Assembly: GCA_964017145.1 (NCBI GenBank)
Contig: OZ024840.1
Span: 4,526,001-4,590,000 of the forward strand
Direction: 5' to 3'
DNA: 64,000 nt
Source: Agrocybe praecox
Taxonomy: Eukaryota; Basidiomycota; Agaricomycetes; Agaricales; Agrocybaceae
Part shown: in pieces, positions 25,410 to 37,943 of the stretch
Numbering within the stretch: position 1 is the stretch's first letter
Layout of the letters: each line of letters starts with the position of its first letter
The notes under the pieces: model-generated
The model's input: only the letters and a program-made list of their open reading frames with translations
The model's database searches: none
What the model was told of the DNA's origin: nothing
Program-made: the position numbers and the translations under genes

Positions 25410-26200
25410 TTGACCTTTTGCGTATCCTGCAGGATATTCAAAGCATCGTATAGAATCCACACTGCCCCGCCAATAGGATCCTTGCGCTTCTGGGTATGGA
25501 CAGACCTATCGAAGTCGTGTATCAAGAGTGCGTTGAAGGTCTGTTGGTTGAGGTTTAATTCGCATATTTGGCCGCCTTATGTTGTCTTGTTCAACTCACC
25601 TTTGGATAGGATTAAAAGACACATCCAATATAATTGGTGTTCAAATAGTACATATTCAAGTACCATCTCGATTCTCTCCGGATTATTTGACTCAATGTCA
25701 TGTCGAAGAGAGCTAAATGAATCAGCGTCCTCCTCTGACAGTTTGCATTCAGGTTCAGGAAAGGCATCGTCCGTGACTCTGGAAGTCCTTCTCTTTCCAG
25801 ACGAGGGAATCGCAGAGGAGCTATTGTAGAGGGATACCAACATTGGGCATTATTGTCTGAGTCAGCCACTGTGAATAACCACAAAGAATATACATACTAG
25901 CTCCGCCGTCTTCTTCAGAGATAACAGGCGCGTCTATTATATCCACTGACCGAGTGATATATCTTCTAATCTTTCATTCAACTTGATAGTATGGACTATT
26001 TTCTCAACATTCTCCTTATTAGATGCCAATAACACGACATACCTCTTCATATAAATAAAGTGGCTAGTAAACTCATACGCCGTCTTCGGAAGAAAGTAGG
26101 AACGCGGTGCATCTCAAAAAGTCTCTCGCTTGATGTATCGCCGATATATTTCAGCGCGGCTAGCATCTGATAAGCTTTGGAGAAGCTGAATCAGTATAGG
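25410..26200 (-). pseudogene. Degraded unknown gene
   Basis: Reverse-strand segments have coding character but no continuous model. They are, in order: YFLPKTAYEFTSHFIYMKRY and ENVEKIVHTIKLNERLEDIS (about 26110-25930); PVISEEDGGAS (about 25915); a piece with ECKLSEEDADSFSSLRHDIE (about 25750-25690); and a piece with FNALLIHDFDRSV and GGAVWILYDALNIL (about 25530-25430). Some joins look like short introns, but an in-frame stop precedes the DAPRSYFLPK piece (about 26120). I do not recognise the family. It may be a multi-exon gene with an uncertain model rather than a pseudogene. Confidence 0.4.
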
Positions 26201-28769
26201 CGGCCGCCGTTAGTCGCCGCATCAATAAAGCTAAAATAACCACCACATCTGTACACGCGTACATCTACTGAGGCTTGTAAAAGACACGGACGATTAGTGT
26301 TTGAGAATATGAGAGGGGCCAAGTCGGAGGTCATAGTATGTAGTAAGACAAACTTCGTTGCCCAACGCCGAGTCGCCGACCAATGCGAAATTCAAATGAC
26401 TGGTATAACACGTGACTGTGTGCCACCGGGCCTCTAGTCATCCCACAGTCAACCCACTGTGGGCTCTTTGCCAGTGCTCGAGTGACGGGCATCGAAGTTA
26501 AAGTTTTGGATAGGCCGGCAGATACGTAGTATTTGTCTGGTCTGGTGATCTGCTAAATTTCTTCTTCCGTAATTTTCTTGCTCTTGAACCTCACCAAAAG
26601 ACAGAATGTTCCTGCGGTCCTAGTACCACCATCGTGCGAGCCAGTTGGACGTGTTTCGGAGCCCAGCTAGTACCTCAGTTATCTGATTGCGGATAAGTTC
26701 TTGACTCAAGACTGCTACAACATATAGGATTAACGGCGCTTGATTGCCACACACACCCTTGTCTCAACCATGCACACATTAAATCATTGAAGAAGCCATC
26801 TACCGTTTACCGAGGCTTTGCCGACAAGAATGTCATGTTATCGTCCTTATTACTTACTACTTGTGGTTGATGCTATCATCGACTCTCGCCGGTACCGGTT
26901 ACCGTTAACATTAAACCCGATTTTTAATAAAATCCATGCATCGTGGTATTTGTGATCTCCTCGGTGATGGTCTGTCGAGGGAAAATGATTGACGCCATTA
27001 CGGCACCGAAGAACGGCGGAATTATATTTAGCACATCGATCCGCTTTGTATCTCCTTCGTATAGGGGTACTTAACTCATATACGCTTACCATCCACTTTT
27101 CTCCCCATTCTTTGATAGCTATGAAAGCCACGCTAGGCCTTCCTCGTTCGAATATAGTTGATATATATATAATTCAAAACGGTATCGTCCATTGTCCGTG
27201 TCAAATAACACCAAAGATAGTAATCTGTTTACAGAAAGGAGACCTGACGGTTGAAAGCGGCTGGTAGTTGGTTTCCAGATTCAGTAAACCTTTCCCCCTA
27301 ATCATTTTTTAGTCTACCACACGTCAAATAATCAGGTTTATATCATCAGACTGATGATTGTCACGTCGTATTTAGCGCCGCCTTTTGTTCTTTCTTCCTT
27401 CTGCCATGCATTCGCCCTGCCAGACGAGCTGAAGTATGGGCATACATATGTCTGCTTCTGGAGTAGTTTGTGCTTACAACGTAGTGACATACCCGTACTG
27501 GGTGAAGAAGTGTTTGTATTCCTGTGTTCTCATTTTCTCTCTCGTTTAATCATAAATATAGGGAGAATTGACGTTGATGAATAAAGCAGGCATTCGGCAG
27601 TGCAAATTACAACGTTGCGTACTAGTACACTCCGCGCACCTACCGTGAGTGAACTCGTCGGACTGTCCGGTCGAGCTCGTAATGAATGGTAAAAGTCGAC
27701 CAATTAACCATTTGATTGGGCTCCTACGTTACATGTTACACAGATATTATATCGCGAATCATAATGGATATGGCATGATACATGGTGGCATATAGTTCAA
27801 TCGCAAGTGAAGAGCTTCTGCGACGTGATGATGTAGTATCACGAACGTAAGTACAACGACCAGACGTTCAATAGCGGCGCTTAAGGGAAGTGACTCAAAA
27901 CTTCTATGTGAAAGAGAAGGATTTCCGGCCACAAGTCTTCGATCGGAACGCCTTCAGACTGTTCTCCCAGCAAGAAAAGACTCGAGATACGCTATATTGA
28001 CCGTCGGTCAATAATGCAGAGAGTGTATATAGCTGTTGTCCGAGTCCTTCGAAAGAAACTCAAATATAAACTTGGTAAAGATGGAAGATCACAATCACCT
28101 TGTATGAACTGAGGGGTTACGCTAGTCCAGAAGTCAACTGATTGATAGCATACGCCAAAGAAGTTCTCTTTATGATTATGATAGAACCCTGCTCTTACTG
28201 TATGCTCGATTCGTATGGTCATCCGATAGGTTGAACAAGGACTAGAGGTATCGGTGAGGCCTTGAGGTTCAATTGTCAAACAGCTATCACATATTTAGCA
28301 GCTTCAAATTTACAATCTAAAGTACATTAGAAGATAAACGGTATTCTAGCTGATACTACGAGCCGTGTGGCGTGTTTAGGCGCTATAACAAATGAAGAGT
28401 ATCGTGGGAATCTGCATCACAGCTTTTAGACACATGTACAGCCTGGAAGCAACCAGGTTGGATTGCAGATACGAAGTCCCATTTATTGTAGCCCGCAAAA
28501 ATTTTCTAGTTATTCCATTATCGCGATATGGTCTATACACCCTCCTGTAATATAGATCTATCTGAAGATAGGAGTCTCGCGACGTACGACTCTATTATCA
28601 TCACTGCTAGATCAAGTCATAAATACTGATATGAAACCTTATCTCAAGGTCCGAACAGCAGTCGATAGAGATCATACCCGTGCCCATGCGTCTCGATCCA
28701 AATATGCTGACCGGCGCATTCGGGATTTGCGTTCAGTAGCAATCGTAGTAGATTTCATCTATAATTTAG
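26201..28769. other. Long gene-poor stretch
   Basis: About 2.6 kb rich in stops on both strands. The only identifiable piece is a decayed copy of the dispersed repeat at 26626-26690. ORFs such as 26850-27131 and 27992-28279 have no recognisable motif and no splice-consistent neighbours. Confidence 0.45.
26626..26690 (-). repeat. Short dispersed repeat, decayed copy 3
   Basis: CCATCGTGCGAG followed by a diverged GACGTGTTTCGGAGCCCAGCTA matches the middle of copy 1 (CCATCGTGCGAG, then TCCGAGCCCAGCTA) with several substitutions. Only about 50-60 bp remain. Confidence 0.6.
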
Positions 28770-28779
28770 TATAAAAGGG
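28770..28779 (+). promoter_or_regulatory. TATA box of the astacin-like gene
   Basis: TATAAAAGGG, a near-consensus TATA element, lies about 220 bp upstream of the ATG at 28998, with no other gene between. This leaves room for a 5' UTR of about 190 nt. Confidence 0.5.
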
Positions 28780-28997
28780 AGAGCATCGAGTAGGTGAAGA
28801 AAACAGGCTCACTATACACTCAAGTCCTCTAAGTAAGCTATGTCAGGCTTATCCACCTGTACTATCGAATCTCACAGCGTTTCTGTTCTTGTGAACAGCT
28901 GCTATCTCCCAACCGGCCTTTTTTAATCAAGGTATATCACAGATATAATCGCCAATTTTGTTGTAATTTCTAATGCGTTATCGTTTAGTGCTCGACG

Positions 28998-30063
28998 ATG
29001 TTTATCCAGCAAGCGCGTTTATATTTGGCGCTCGCCATCAGCGCTGCAGCTTGTGTTTCTGCCATACCCGCAGATACTTCCAATACCGCCTCCGCGATGT
29101 ACGCAAATGTGGCCACGCACACTCTCCAGATTAAGGACGAGCAATACGGCATTCGAAATGTCAGCTACTTCGTCACCGATGATGGCAATGTCGTGTTCGA
29201 CGGCGATAACGTCTACCCAGGAGGGATCGATAACCTCCTCGCGCACGCATACACCGGCGAAGAGGATGAGTCTGTCATCGACCCTCGAGCTTTTTCTGAA
29301 TTTCGTGGCACCAACTCATGGCCAAACGCTACTGTCACTTACAAGTTCTACAGCGACGCTACGCAAACTCAGATCGGGACTCTCGTCACCAACGCTTTGA
29401 ACGCATGGAAAAATCAGGCTCCCTATCTCAACTTCGTTCGCCTTGCAAACTCAGCTACACCGATGGCAGGTGTTCTCACGATTACTGCAAACCCTTGTAA
29501 TGGGTGTAACGCAAATGTGGGGTACTACGGCGGCCGGTATTCGCTTCAAATGAATCTACAACAAGGCTGCCCCGGTACTGGCGGTGTTTGTGGTCTTGCC
29601 GAGGCAACACACGAATTTGGTCACGTTTTGGGTTAGTTTTTCCGGCTTTCTTAATCATTCTCGGTGCAAAGCTAACATAATTTTACTTCTTTTCCCGTTC
29701 ATTTCAGGCCTTCATCACGAGCACAAGAGACCCGACAGGGAGAACACTATTCACTACAACTGTCAGAACCTCGATCCACAGTGCAATAATATGCCTGCAG
29801 GCGCGACTTGCTGCGGGTCCTATCCTGCTGGGTGTTGCGGGCAGCAGCACAACTTCGATATCCAAGCCGGATTGGATGCCTCTGGACCATACGACATAAA
29901 CTCCATAATGCAATACCGCGCCGACGCATTCGCTAAACCAGGAACACTTACGTTGACTTCAGCGGCTGCCGGCGTCGTTGTTCCAACAAGGAATATTCAG
30001 ACGGTATCAGCCTTGGACGTCGGTCGCATCTGCAAGATCTACAACACCGTAAGCAACTGCTAG
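28998..30063 (+). CDS. Secreted astacin-like (M12A) zinc metallopeptidase
   Basis: Exons 28998-29631 and 29708-30063, 329 residues. A signal peptide is evident (LYLALAISAAACVSA), followed by a propeptide-like region of about 80 residues. The catalytic domain contains the full astacin zinc motif across the exon junction, HEFGHVLGLHHEHKRPDR (H-E-x2-H-x2-G-x2-H-E-x2-R-x-D-R), and the Met-turn SIMQY. Several cysteine pairs (NPCNGC, ATCCGSYPAGCC) suggest disulphide bonding in the secreted enzyme. It is expected to cleave extracellular proteins. The stop codon directly follows a terminal NC. Neighbours give no pathway clue. Confidence 0.93.
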
Positions 30064-30443
30064 GTACTACGCGTTCAACATCAACTCGAATCATCTCATC
30101 CTCGGTGTCGCTTATCCAACTTCTTTCTCAACTTTACCCGAAGCTCAGAGCTCCAGTTTCAACTCTGCTTATAAATGTACGAAATACCAATCGCAAAAAA
30201 TTCCGAGAAATAGATAAAAAAAGATTGTAGTTATATTGTCAATTTGAAATACCCAATGAAAATACTGTTGTACATATCTTTGACTGTCTGATCATGATCA
30301 AGTGTAGATAAGATAATTGAGGCCACGAGATATGTAAGCTTCGTGTGACATTACCGAATCGGTGTGTGCCAGCGTGGTTGGACTAGCACGTTTCTCTTGC
30401 CCTTCTCGTTCTGATACCCACCACTTCACTCTCGCCACTCATC
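30064..30443. other. Intergenic, nothing recognised
   Basis: AT-rich 3' flank of the metallopeptidase gene and 5' flank of the next F-box gene. Confidence 0.5.
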
Positions 30444-32102
30444 ATGGAGTGCAAAGATTGCGGAAGCTTCTTTCCAATATCCCCGTCATCGTTGGACTTC
30501 AGTTCGTCTTGCTCATCTCGGCATGGATCGTGCGAGGCCTGTGCCTCAGTGAACGCTATCAAATCCGAAATCGAGGAAACATTAGTGAGGCTGAATACGC
30601 TTATAGTTAGCTTGCAGAACGCCAAGATGAAGATGAATGATTGTCACAGCTCAATCATTCAAAAGCTACCCGCGGAAATTACGTCGACCATTTTCGAAAT
30701 CTTTACGTCCAATTGCATCGACATGTCCGGTACCTCGGACCTACCCCAAAGCCTGGTTCTTCCGGTTCCGTTGAGGCTCAGTCAGGTCTGTAAAACATGG
30801 GGTCAGATAGCGAAATCAACCAGTCGTATTTGGTGCAATCTCTCAATCGATCTTGAGCTTGTATACGATACATTGGAGCTGGAATTCATTCGGGAGTGGA
30901 TATATCGCAGCGGAAACTTTCCTCTCAACGTCTACTTCTATATCAAAGAGAAATTCTTCAATAGAAGCCCAGATACCTTCTCCTCCATCATCGATGTACT
31001 CGCGACAGCCTCGGCACGGTGGAAGAACCTGTCATTACGAATGCCTTACGCCTCACTATGCCATCTTTTTAGGAGAGCCGGCAAGCTCCCTTTCCTCGAC
31101 GCTCTCGCAATGCATGATACATCCCCCTATATCTTCGACGAAGATGTGGTCCCGAGTAACCCCTTGTGGGAACAGGATAAACCCTCTCCCAGATCATTAG
31201 TCGTATCCTGCATCCACACGCAGGTCGTTAATCTCGAATGGAACAGAGTCACGAGCTTAACGGCCCAGGGAATTACCACATATCAATGTGTCCTTCTTAT
31301 ACGCTTTGCACGGTCGTTAGTCACATGCAAGTTCGAAAACATTCAGATAGACAGCGAAAATAATCCATTTAACTGGAACAATCCACCACTGGTTACACAT
31401 CCGAATATCACGCATATATCATACAGCTCTGATATATGCAGCGACCTCTTCAACTCTGTTACTCTGCCAAGCTTGAAATCTTTTATTTATGAGGATTTGC
31501 AGGGCATCGATGACTGGGTCTCGTCACTCGGTGAATTCTTGATAAGATCAACGATATCATTGGAGAAGTTGGAGATGCGTAACATCTCGTTACATTTTTA
31601 TGAAACTCTCCGTACAGTCTTTCGAGCCATCCCAACACTGCAACATCTTCGCCTGACATCGGATGTGGTTTATGATCATGACGATGTTGCACCAACACCG
31701 TTTTTTCAACATCTCGCGGAAGCTTTTACAGTCAACGCCGAGAACATCGAAGATGTCATTTTGCCCCACCTCACTACACTGGAACTCGAAGTTCAGCATC
31801 GAAACTTTCCTTGGATCCATATTCCCATGATTTTCGGGATTTCTGATAATTCTATAGACAATTCATCCTCGTATCGCCGACCATTATCAAAATTCAAGAT
31901 AGTAGATGCGAGGGACCCAGAGAAAATGACCTCAGATGAGAAGCGCAACAGACTTATTCCTACGAGAACTCTCGCACAATTATTTCGAATTGGACGCACG
32001 CCGGGACCAAAAATTCTTTTCGAGGGCAAGGACGGAAAAAACCTATTGCTTGAATCAATTTTCGCTGCCGCAGCTAATGGTGGTTTTTCTTGGATCCCGT
32101 GA
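30444..32102 (+). CDS. F-box/LRR-like protein, intact
   Basis: A single exon of 552 residues. The N-terminus has paired cysteines (MECKDCGSF, CEAC), then a coiled-coil-like segment, the F-box-like region (IIQKLPAEITSTIFEIFTS to LSQVCKTWGQIAKST, about residues 70-125), the family R-I-W-C-N-L-S-I block and the W-I-Y-R-S-G-N-F-P-L block. An irregular leucine-rich region follows to about residue 480. The C-terminus departs from the other members, ending AAAANGGFSWIP. The frame is uninterrupted with a good ATG; presumed SCF adaptor. Confidence 0.85.
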   Translation: MECKDCGSFFPISPSSLDFSSSCSSRHGSCEACASVNAIKSEIEETLVRLNTLIVSLQNAKMKMNDCHSSIIQKLPAEITSTIFEIFTSNCIDMSGTSDLPQSLVLPVPLRLSQVCKTWGQIAKSTSRIWCNLSIDLELVYDTLELEFIREWIYRSGNFPLNVYFYIKEKFFNRSPDTFSSIIDVLATASARWKNLSLRMPYASLCHLFRRAGKLPFLDALAMHDTSPYIFDEDVVPSNPLWEQDKPSPRSLVVSCIHTQVVNLEWNRVTSLTAQGITTYQCVLLIRFARSLVTCKFENIQIDSENNPFNWNNPPLVTHPNITHISYSSDICSDLFNSVTLPSLKSFIYEDLQGIDDWVSSLGEFLIRSTISLEKLEMRNISLHFYETLRTVFRAIPTLQHLRLTSDVVYDHDDVAPTPFFQHLAEAFTVNAENIEDVILPHLTTLELEVQHRNFPWIHIPMIFGISDNSIDNSSSYRRPLSKFKIVDARDPEKMTSDEKRNRLIPTRTLAQLFRIGRTPGPKILFEGKDGKNLLLESIFAAAANGGFSWIP

Positions 32103-33380
32103 TTAATTCTTTCGCGATTTCCGCCTGCTTAGGTAGCTACATGCATCATGTTTCCGCTACAAGACGCTATCAGTTATACTAGACTGACATGTGTATGGCC
32201 CTGATCTGCTTGCATAAATGAATAATACCCCGGACAAACCATCGTATACGACATTGATTATAGATCCAATTTATATATAATAAGCCACAACGAACACTAC
32301 CTATCATCTTCCTTTCATAAATTAACCAAGACGTATCATACGATATCTTTGGTCGAGTAATCGGCGCCAGCAGTGCATGGCAGGTGCACTATTCGGCAAA
32401 TCGGTGGTGGATGACGACGTCGTCAACAATGCCGACTCCGAATGCCACTGTCACGCACCAAGATCAACTGTTCGGGGGACAGTCCCGCGGATTTAAATCC
32501 CAGAAAGGAGGTGCCCTCAATAAACCACCTAATAAAGTCCAACTAATAGTAATATCGAATAGTGGCCGGCGCCAGCGATGGTGGTGAGTGGAGTGGGCCT
32601 GAGAATGAGACGGCTGAACGGAGCGGCATTAAGCGATGGCTGTGCCATGACATCATGTTCAAATGCCCGATATGGAAAATTAATGGGGCGTCGAACCATT
32701 CTGCCCGTCCTGTGTTTTCCGCAGTTCTTTACTCTTCTCTTCCAACTACGCCAGCAATCACCGTACTCACGACTGCGCACACGTTAAATACGATATTACG
32801 ACTACACTAAAACGCTACGACGACCACGACTTTGATTGGAATTTACAGGTATGTGGCACTCGAGCTGGAATGATGACGCACTGAATCAAATCCGGATTGC
32901 TTATTACTTCGGTAATTTTATTTATCTTAGACCTATCCTCCTCCTCCGCACTTTCTCCTTTCACAAGACGTCTCAAATATCCTCCTAACTTCATTCTTGA
33001 CGATCTTTTGAGCTCAACACAAACTACATACCGAACTTGGAGCATAGTTGGACGCTCACCTTGATCCGGATCCACGATATCGATCCAGCCAACTGTCGAA
33101 GGAAAGCACACGACATAAAACATTAGGTTATTTCGGAACGTTGAACATTGAACCCCGAAGCGGAAAGGATAAAACGGAGACAGGGCACAATTGTAAGACA
33201 ATAATTTTATTACAAGAGCAGTGTTTGATCAGACTTTTTCCGTTTTTCTCTTTCTCTTTCCCCCTTCTTCCTCAACTTTACCCATACTCAACGACTTTGA
33301 CTTGTCGTATTTTCAACAGACGAACCGAGCCTTCGACTAACAGCGATTTACTTAATTCATTCTCACCTACTCGACCAACC
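32103..33380. other. Intergenic and 5' flank of the MARVEL gene
   Basis: No supported coding region. The last 150 bp before the MARVEL start are pyrimidine-rich (CTTTTTCCGTTTTTCTC-type), as often seen at fungal transcription starts. ORFs on both strands at 32384-33201 overlap one another and carry no motif. Confidence 0.45.
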
Positions 33381-34125
33381 ATGTCTTTCGCTACATTAGT
33401 TCGCCGGGGTCACCCCAGTACGTCTTTCAAGTTCACCGGTTTGAGTCGCTCGGATTCTGACTTATATCGATTCAGTCCTCTTTTCTCTACTTATCCTCTT
33501 TTCGATTATCGAGGTTCGTTTATCATTCGACTTTTTATCTTTACGGCCTGTGATTAACGTGTTTCCTTACGCACTCTAGATGTGTATAGCGGCGTGGCTA
33601 ACGGCAAAATACAACTCTAGACACAACAACTTTAACTCTGCAGAGCGCACCCGCGTGCGCTACATCCTTTTCGCGTCCATATGGACCATCTTATTCGGGT
33701 TCTTCTACCTCTTCATGTTTTTGGTCGCGGCAGGAAGCGCAGTGAGCAGTATCGCGAGTCACTTTGTGTTGTACGTCCTTCGTTCAACTCTTTCGTTTGC
33801 CTTTCGTTCATCATTCATTTTCTAGCCTTGCGATTACTTGGATCATCTGGCTCGCAGCCGCAGCTGCTATCACTCAAACTCTCGGTGGATCGCTTAACTG
33901 CGCCACGAATAACGTATTCGTATACTGTGGTCAGCTGAATGCGTTGGAGGGCTTCGCTTGGTTAATCTGGTGCGTTTTCGACCTCTACACGTTCTATTCC
34001 TTATTCTCTTTTGCTGACTTGAATTCAGGGTATGGGTAACGATTCTCCTCGTGGTGATCCTTGTTCGTGGAATTTCATCTGCGAAGCAAGGAGATGGATA
34101 CCGCGGGTCTTTGGTGGATGAGTAA
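33381..34125 (+). CDS. MARVEL-type four-helix membrane protein
   Basis: Exons 33381-33417, 33476-33513 (38 nt), 33580-33770, 33826-33969 and 34029-34125; 507 nt, 168 residues, all phases consistent. It starts MSFATLVRRGHP. Helix 1 (LFSLLILFSIIEMCIAAW) is created by joining the small second exon to the third. Helices 2-4 follow: ILFASIWTILFGFFYLFMFL, FLAITWIIWLAAAAAIT and WLIWVWVTILLVVILV. A charged SAERTRVRY loop lies between helices 1 and 2, and paired cysteines (NCATNN...YC) lie in the loop before helix 4. This is the layout of fungal MARVEL-domain proteins, which act in membrane apposition and vesicle traffic; the specific role is unknown. The call rests on topology and the RGHP start. Confidence 0.75.
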
Positions 34126-35480
34126 ACGTGTCTAGGACATCTTATGAGTCGTCTCACTCTGCAACTTCCTTCGTCATTTTATTCCAAAACCCCGATTCTC
34201 AAATCTCAAACTCGCCAAAGCACCAAAACCCCTTTCGAACCGTGTTGCTTGTTTGTACGCCATAATATCCTCCTCCCCTTCTCGCCTCCTTACTCGACAA
34301 GACACGAACGACTACGACTTACTTTTTGCTGAAATTTTTCGCGCTTCGAATCCCTTTTCGCCCTGCCCTCCGAGGCTTTGTTGTTCCTTTTTACTGTATC
34401 AATATTGGCACGTTGTTCGATGTTTCCTTACTCTTCGGACAATCCTTTTTCCTTGCTTGTATACACGCTTACGCTTCCTCTTCTTCTCACGCATTTACTT
34501 ACTTGTTTCCGCTGTTGTTTTTTTCTGGAATGATTTACTCCCTACTTCGATTTTGTATGATTTACTACTACTAATTACATTTTCGTGCTTCACTTTTTCT
34601 GTCGTGTGTGTTCAAATAAGTAACTTGCTTTGCGTTTGATGTTAATCTGTTTGTTATTTCCCTCTCTTATTCTGGCCATAGTGAGTAAGAGTGCTCCTGT
34701 TCGAAGGGTGATAGTTTTTTGAGGTGTTTGAATTGAATCTTTGAAATATCCTACCTTGCGGTTTTGGCGTTGGAGCAGTCCAGTATGCAGCTGTGCGGCG
34801 TAGCTGGGCTCGGAAGCGCGTCGAGCAGCCTCGCACGATGGTGGTAGTAGGTAAAGGATTGAATGGATTCGGCTATGTACGCGTCAGGGTCACACAGAGT
34901 CTGTACACGATCTAATCTAATCGGCCTGGGGCAGATTGCACTGCCACAGCGTATTTACAGACGCGCAAGCGATCTATTTATAGACACGGTATTTGCACAG
35001 CCTTTGACTGATTCAACCCTTACTCAGGGCCCATGACCTTCGCCCAACACTGCCTAAAACACCCTACTTCCTTTCGCATTGAGCGCTTGAGCTCATCTGT
35101 TCGGTTTCAAAAACATTGATAACGTCATGGCGCATGATAGGAGTTCTCCTCCAGTATGCTCACTGGTGCTCAACGGCTACCTTATGCTCACATTACGCAC
35201 AGGTTGCCCCTGCAAAAAGACGCAGAAGCCTTTCACCAGCAAGCGACGTACGAGTTCTCAGAGTAGGTTGATTTTTAAAGAAAGACGTTGATTTTAAGCG
35301 ATCTTACGGGGGTTTTCAAAATCAAGAATCGCCGTTTGGACTTCGCTGAATCGAGTGCTTATCGTTTTGAAGGCCATCACTCTTCCGTGGCGGCAAGTCT
35401 TATAGCAAGGTGAGGAGAATTATTATTTGCACTTCTCAGCTTATGTTTCTGATAATTATGCTGGAAGTTCTGGAAGGAGC
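34126..35480. other. Intergenic with a dispersed repeat copy
   Basis: 3' flank of the MARVEL gene, then repeat copy 2 (34768-34947), then about 500 bp that may hold an unresolved 5' exon of the next gene (a short ATG-led frame at about 35128). No convincing gene. Confidence 0.4.
34768..34947 (+). repeat. Short dispersed repeat, copy 2
   Basis: About 180 bp matching copy 1 (23634-23807) inverted, roughly 85-90% identical by eye, including the end GCACTGCCACA. Here the CTAATCTAATCAG of copy 1 reads CTAATCTAATCGG, so the potential splice acceptor is absent. It lies outside any recognised gene. Confidence 0.85.
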
Positions 35481-37943
35481 TTGTTTGGGGCTTCCCGGGA
35501 CTTTGATATATATGGTGGAAGCATAATGTCAGCCGGTGGAAACATTACAATTTTTAACGGTACACCCAAGATGCGTAATATTGATACCATATCCTCACTA
35601 TTTTATAGGTCCTCCACCACAATCAGAAGCAGAAACGTCTAGTAGCAGCCCAATGGTGCGTGGCACATTATTAAAATATACCGACAAGCCTGATACTATG
35701 GCATTTCACGTGAAGGCGGACGAGAGCAGCCCCCAACCGGCAAGCGTCTCTTCTGCTCCGGCCCAACGCTCTGATCAGAGAAGTTCAGAGATATATCATC
35801 GAAATCTTGTCACCAAGAGGCGTGGTTCTCCTCTATGGATTCCGGAGCCACCATATAATCTGTCTATTGCGTATCAGAGAAAGGGAGTTTCTATCGGCGA
35901 CGTTGGTGTCCTATCTGCTTCAGGGAGCTTCGATTTCTTCTTCAACATCTGTTACTCCGCAGATCATCTCATTAACTCTGGAGGCGTCCCGGAAGGATTC
36001 AAACCTCTCCACCCGCCCTTGGATAGTTTGAACATAAGGAAGGTACAAGAGTATGATGCTGGTAGCTATGTTGCAAGCGAGTCGATTGAGATTTCGAGAA
36101 GGCAGTACAGCGATTCACCGTAAGTCTCGATTTCTTGAAACTTGTAAGCTGTGGCGCAATCTCATCTTCTAATAGAGCCGTTGACCTCGTATTTGAATCG
36201 TCCGCTGCCGAAGGAGCCATACTCACTATGCCCCACGGTGCTCTCTCGGAAGACGTGATAGGCACACGTCGTCTGAGGGGATATATCGCAGAGAATATCG
36301 AGAGCTGGTATCGATATATCATCCAAGGCCGCGACTGCGACGCCGAAAACGGGGATGTCCTCCTTGTGACCGGATGCGACAAGACTGACTCGTGGGGAAT
36401 TGCAACTTTTGTTAAATCTACCGAGGCTGTACGACTGAGATTCCAGCCTGTTCAATCGAGCCATTCTTACAAGTGGGAGTATTCTGGGTCGTTTGACGCC
36501 AGGACAGGACCTAATGTTAGGAGTATTGAAGCTTTACGCTCGGCTGGCGATGACTCGAATACGGAAGGGGACAATGTACAGAACCAGTGCCTGTTTGTAC
36601 GCACACTAACAGGCACTCTTCGCGACGATGTGTGGCAGAAGATGAAGAGAAGCTTAGATCTCGAAGTTGGACTCGATCGGGACGATATACTTGCCAAACA
36701 ATTGCAAGATCTCATAAAATCTCGTATGCGAGATAGTACTTCATCGCAAAACTCTGGGCTAATCGATACAAATACTGCATCTCGTCAGACGGAGGGATAT
36801 CAACGTGATCTTACCATTTCTTCTAATGTGTCTACCCAAATGGTACGCATTCCTATTTCAATGTCCCTCCTCGACATGATTATCTGACGCCGAAAATTCT
36901 TAGATCGGTAACCCGTCAAAACTGCTTAACCAATTCTTGTGGAAGAACGTAAGCACCGACCTTTAATGACTTTTTCTCCAGCCCTCTGAGTAGTTTGTGC
37001 AGTTTGAGTCACAATACCCGAGCTCCAGGATTGTTATAACTGAAGATAATGATTGGATATCGGTTCTACTAGATGTACGTTATTCTTATTTGATTCGAGA
37101 TTCTTTCTCAGCAGAATCATGTTCTGTCAGGACGACCGTGAGACTCCTGGGTCAGAGGAACTTTATCAGAGAATAATGGACCGAGAAGCTGCAATGGTCG
37201 AGTACCCAAGCGACGGTATGACTCCTTTTCTTATGATTGACTAGTACCAATGGTTCACGTTTCAGGATTCTTGACATGGAGCTTCTCTGAGGGGGATGAC
37301 TCGTTATATCCTTCCGAGCCTCCTTTTATCGATGAAGACGGCACGGGCTACCAGGACTACGATGATTTGATGGTAAACAACTCTTTTGATTGAAATATTC
37401 TTTCTTGAATTAATTATCGCTCCAAAGCTTGGCCCCGAGAATAGTGTTACTGATGATGAGGGTGATTCGCTTGGGAAGGATGGTAAGATCGTGATTTCCA
37501 GCAAAACTCTATATTAGCTCACATCTTAATCCCTGGCAGATGAGCTTACTCTGGAAGACCTTGCAAATATCAATGCGAGAAACGATCTTGTTCCCATACC
37601 ATATCCAACGCCACTGTATAGGAGTATGATTCCAGGTTTAAGTGGCAGAAAAAAGAAGGCGGGGATGTTGGAATTTATAAAAGATAGGACCGAGGAAGTA
37701 AACCCTGGCAGCGTTGCGGGGGTCTCCAGAGATGGATATAGCACCCCTCCTCGAAGGGGGTCTTACTCAAAAGAAGGGAGAGCGTTCTCTGGGAAGACGG
37801 ATAACTGGACTCGTACCCGAGCACCAAAACCAAAGATATCGACAAAAGGCATCGAAAATAATACGGCTGCCTCGTCTGTTCTGCCACTCACCCCAACTAG
37901 TCCTGAGCCCAGCCCAGCAAAGACGCATTTACACGAGGGATGA
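35481..37943 (+). CDS. Unrecognised fungal protein, paralogue of 61529-63591
   Basis: Multi-exon gene whose product I cannot name. Shared blocks with the reverse-strand gene at 61529-63591, in order: FDIYGGSIMSAGG / NVNIGGGSFVSAH; KGVSIGDVG with FDFFFNIC; LVFESSAAEGAILTMP; W-Y-R-Y/F with NGD-x-x-LVTG-x-DKT; NQCLFVRTL; RDDVW; and ITEDNDWISVL. The tail is acidic, then basic and Pro/Ser-rich, ending HLHEG. Introns are visible at 35561-35610, at about 36121-36175 and repeatedly after 36880. The paralogue starts with ATG where this copy has TTG (35481). The first in-frame ATG here is at 35526, inside the first conserved block, so the start is uncertain and may lie in an unseen upstream exon. No catalytic motif is recognised. 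Confidence 0.65.
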
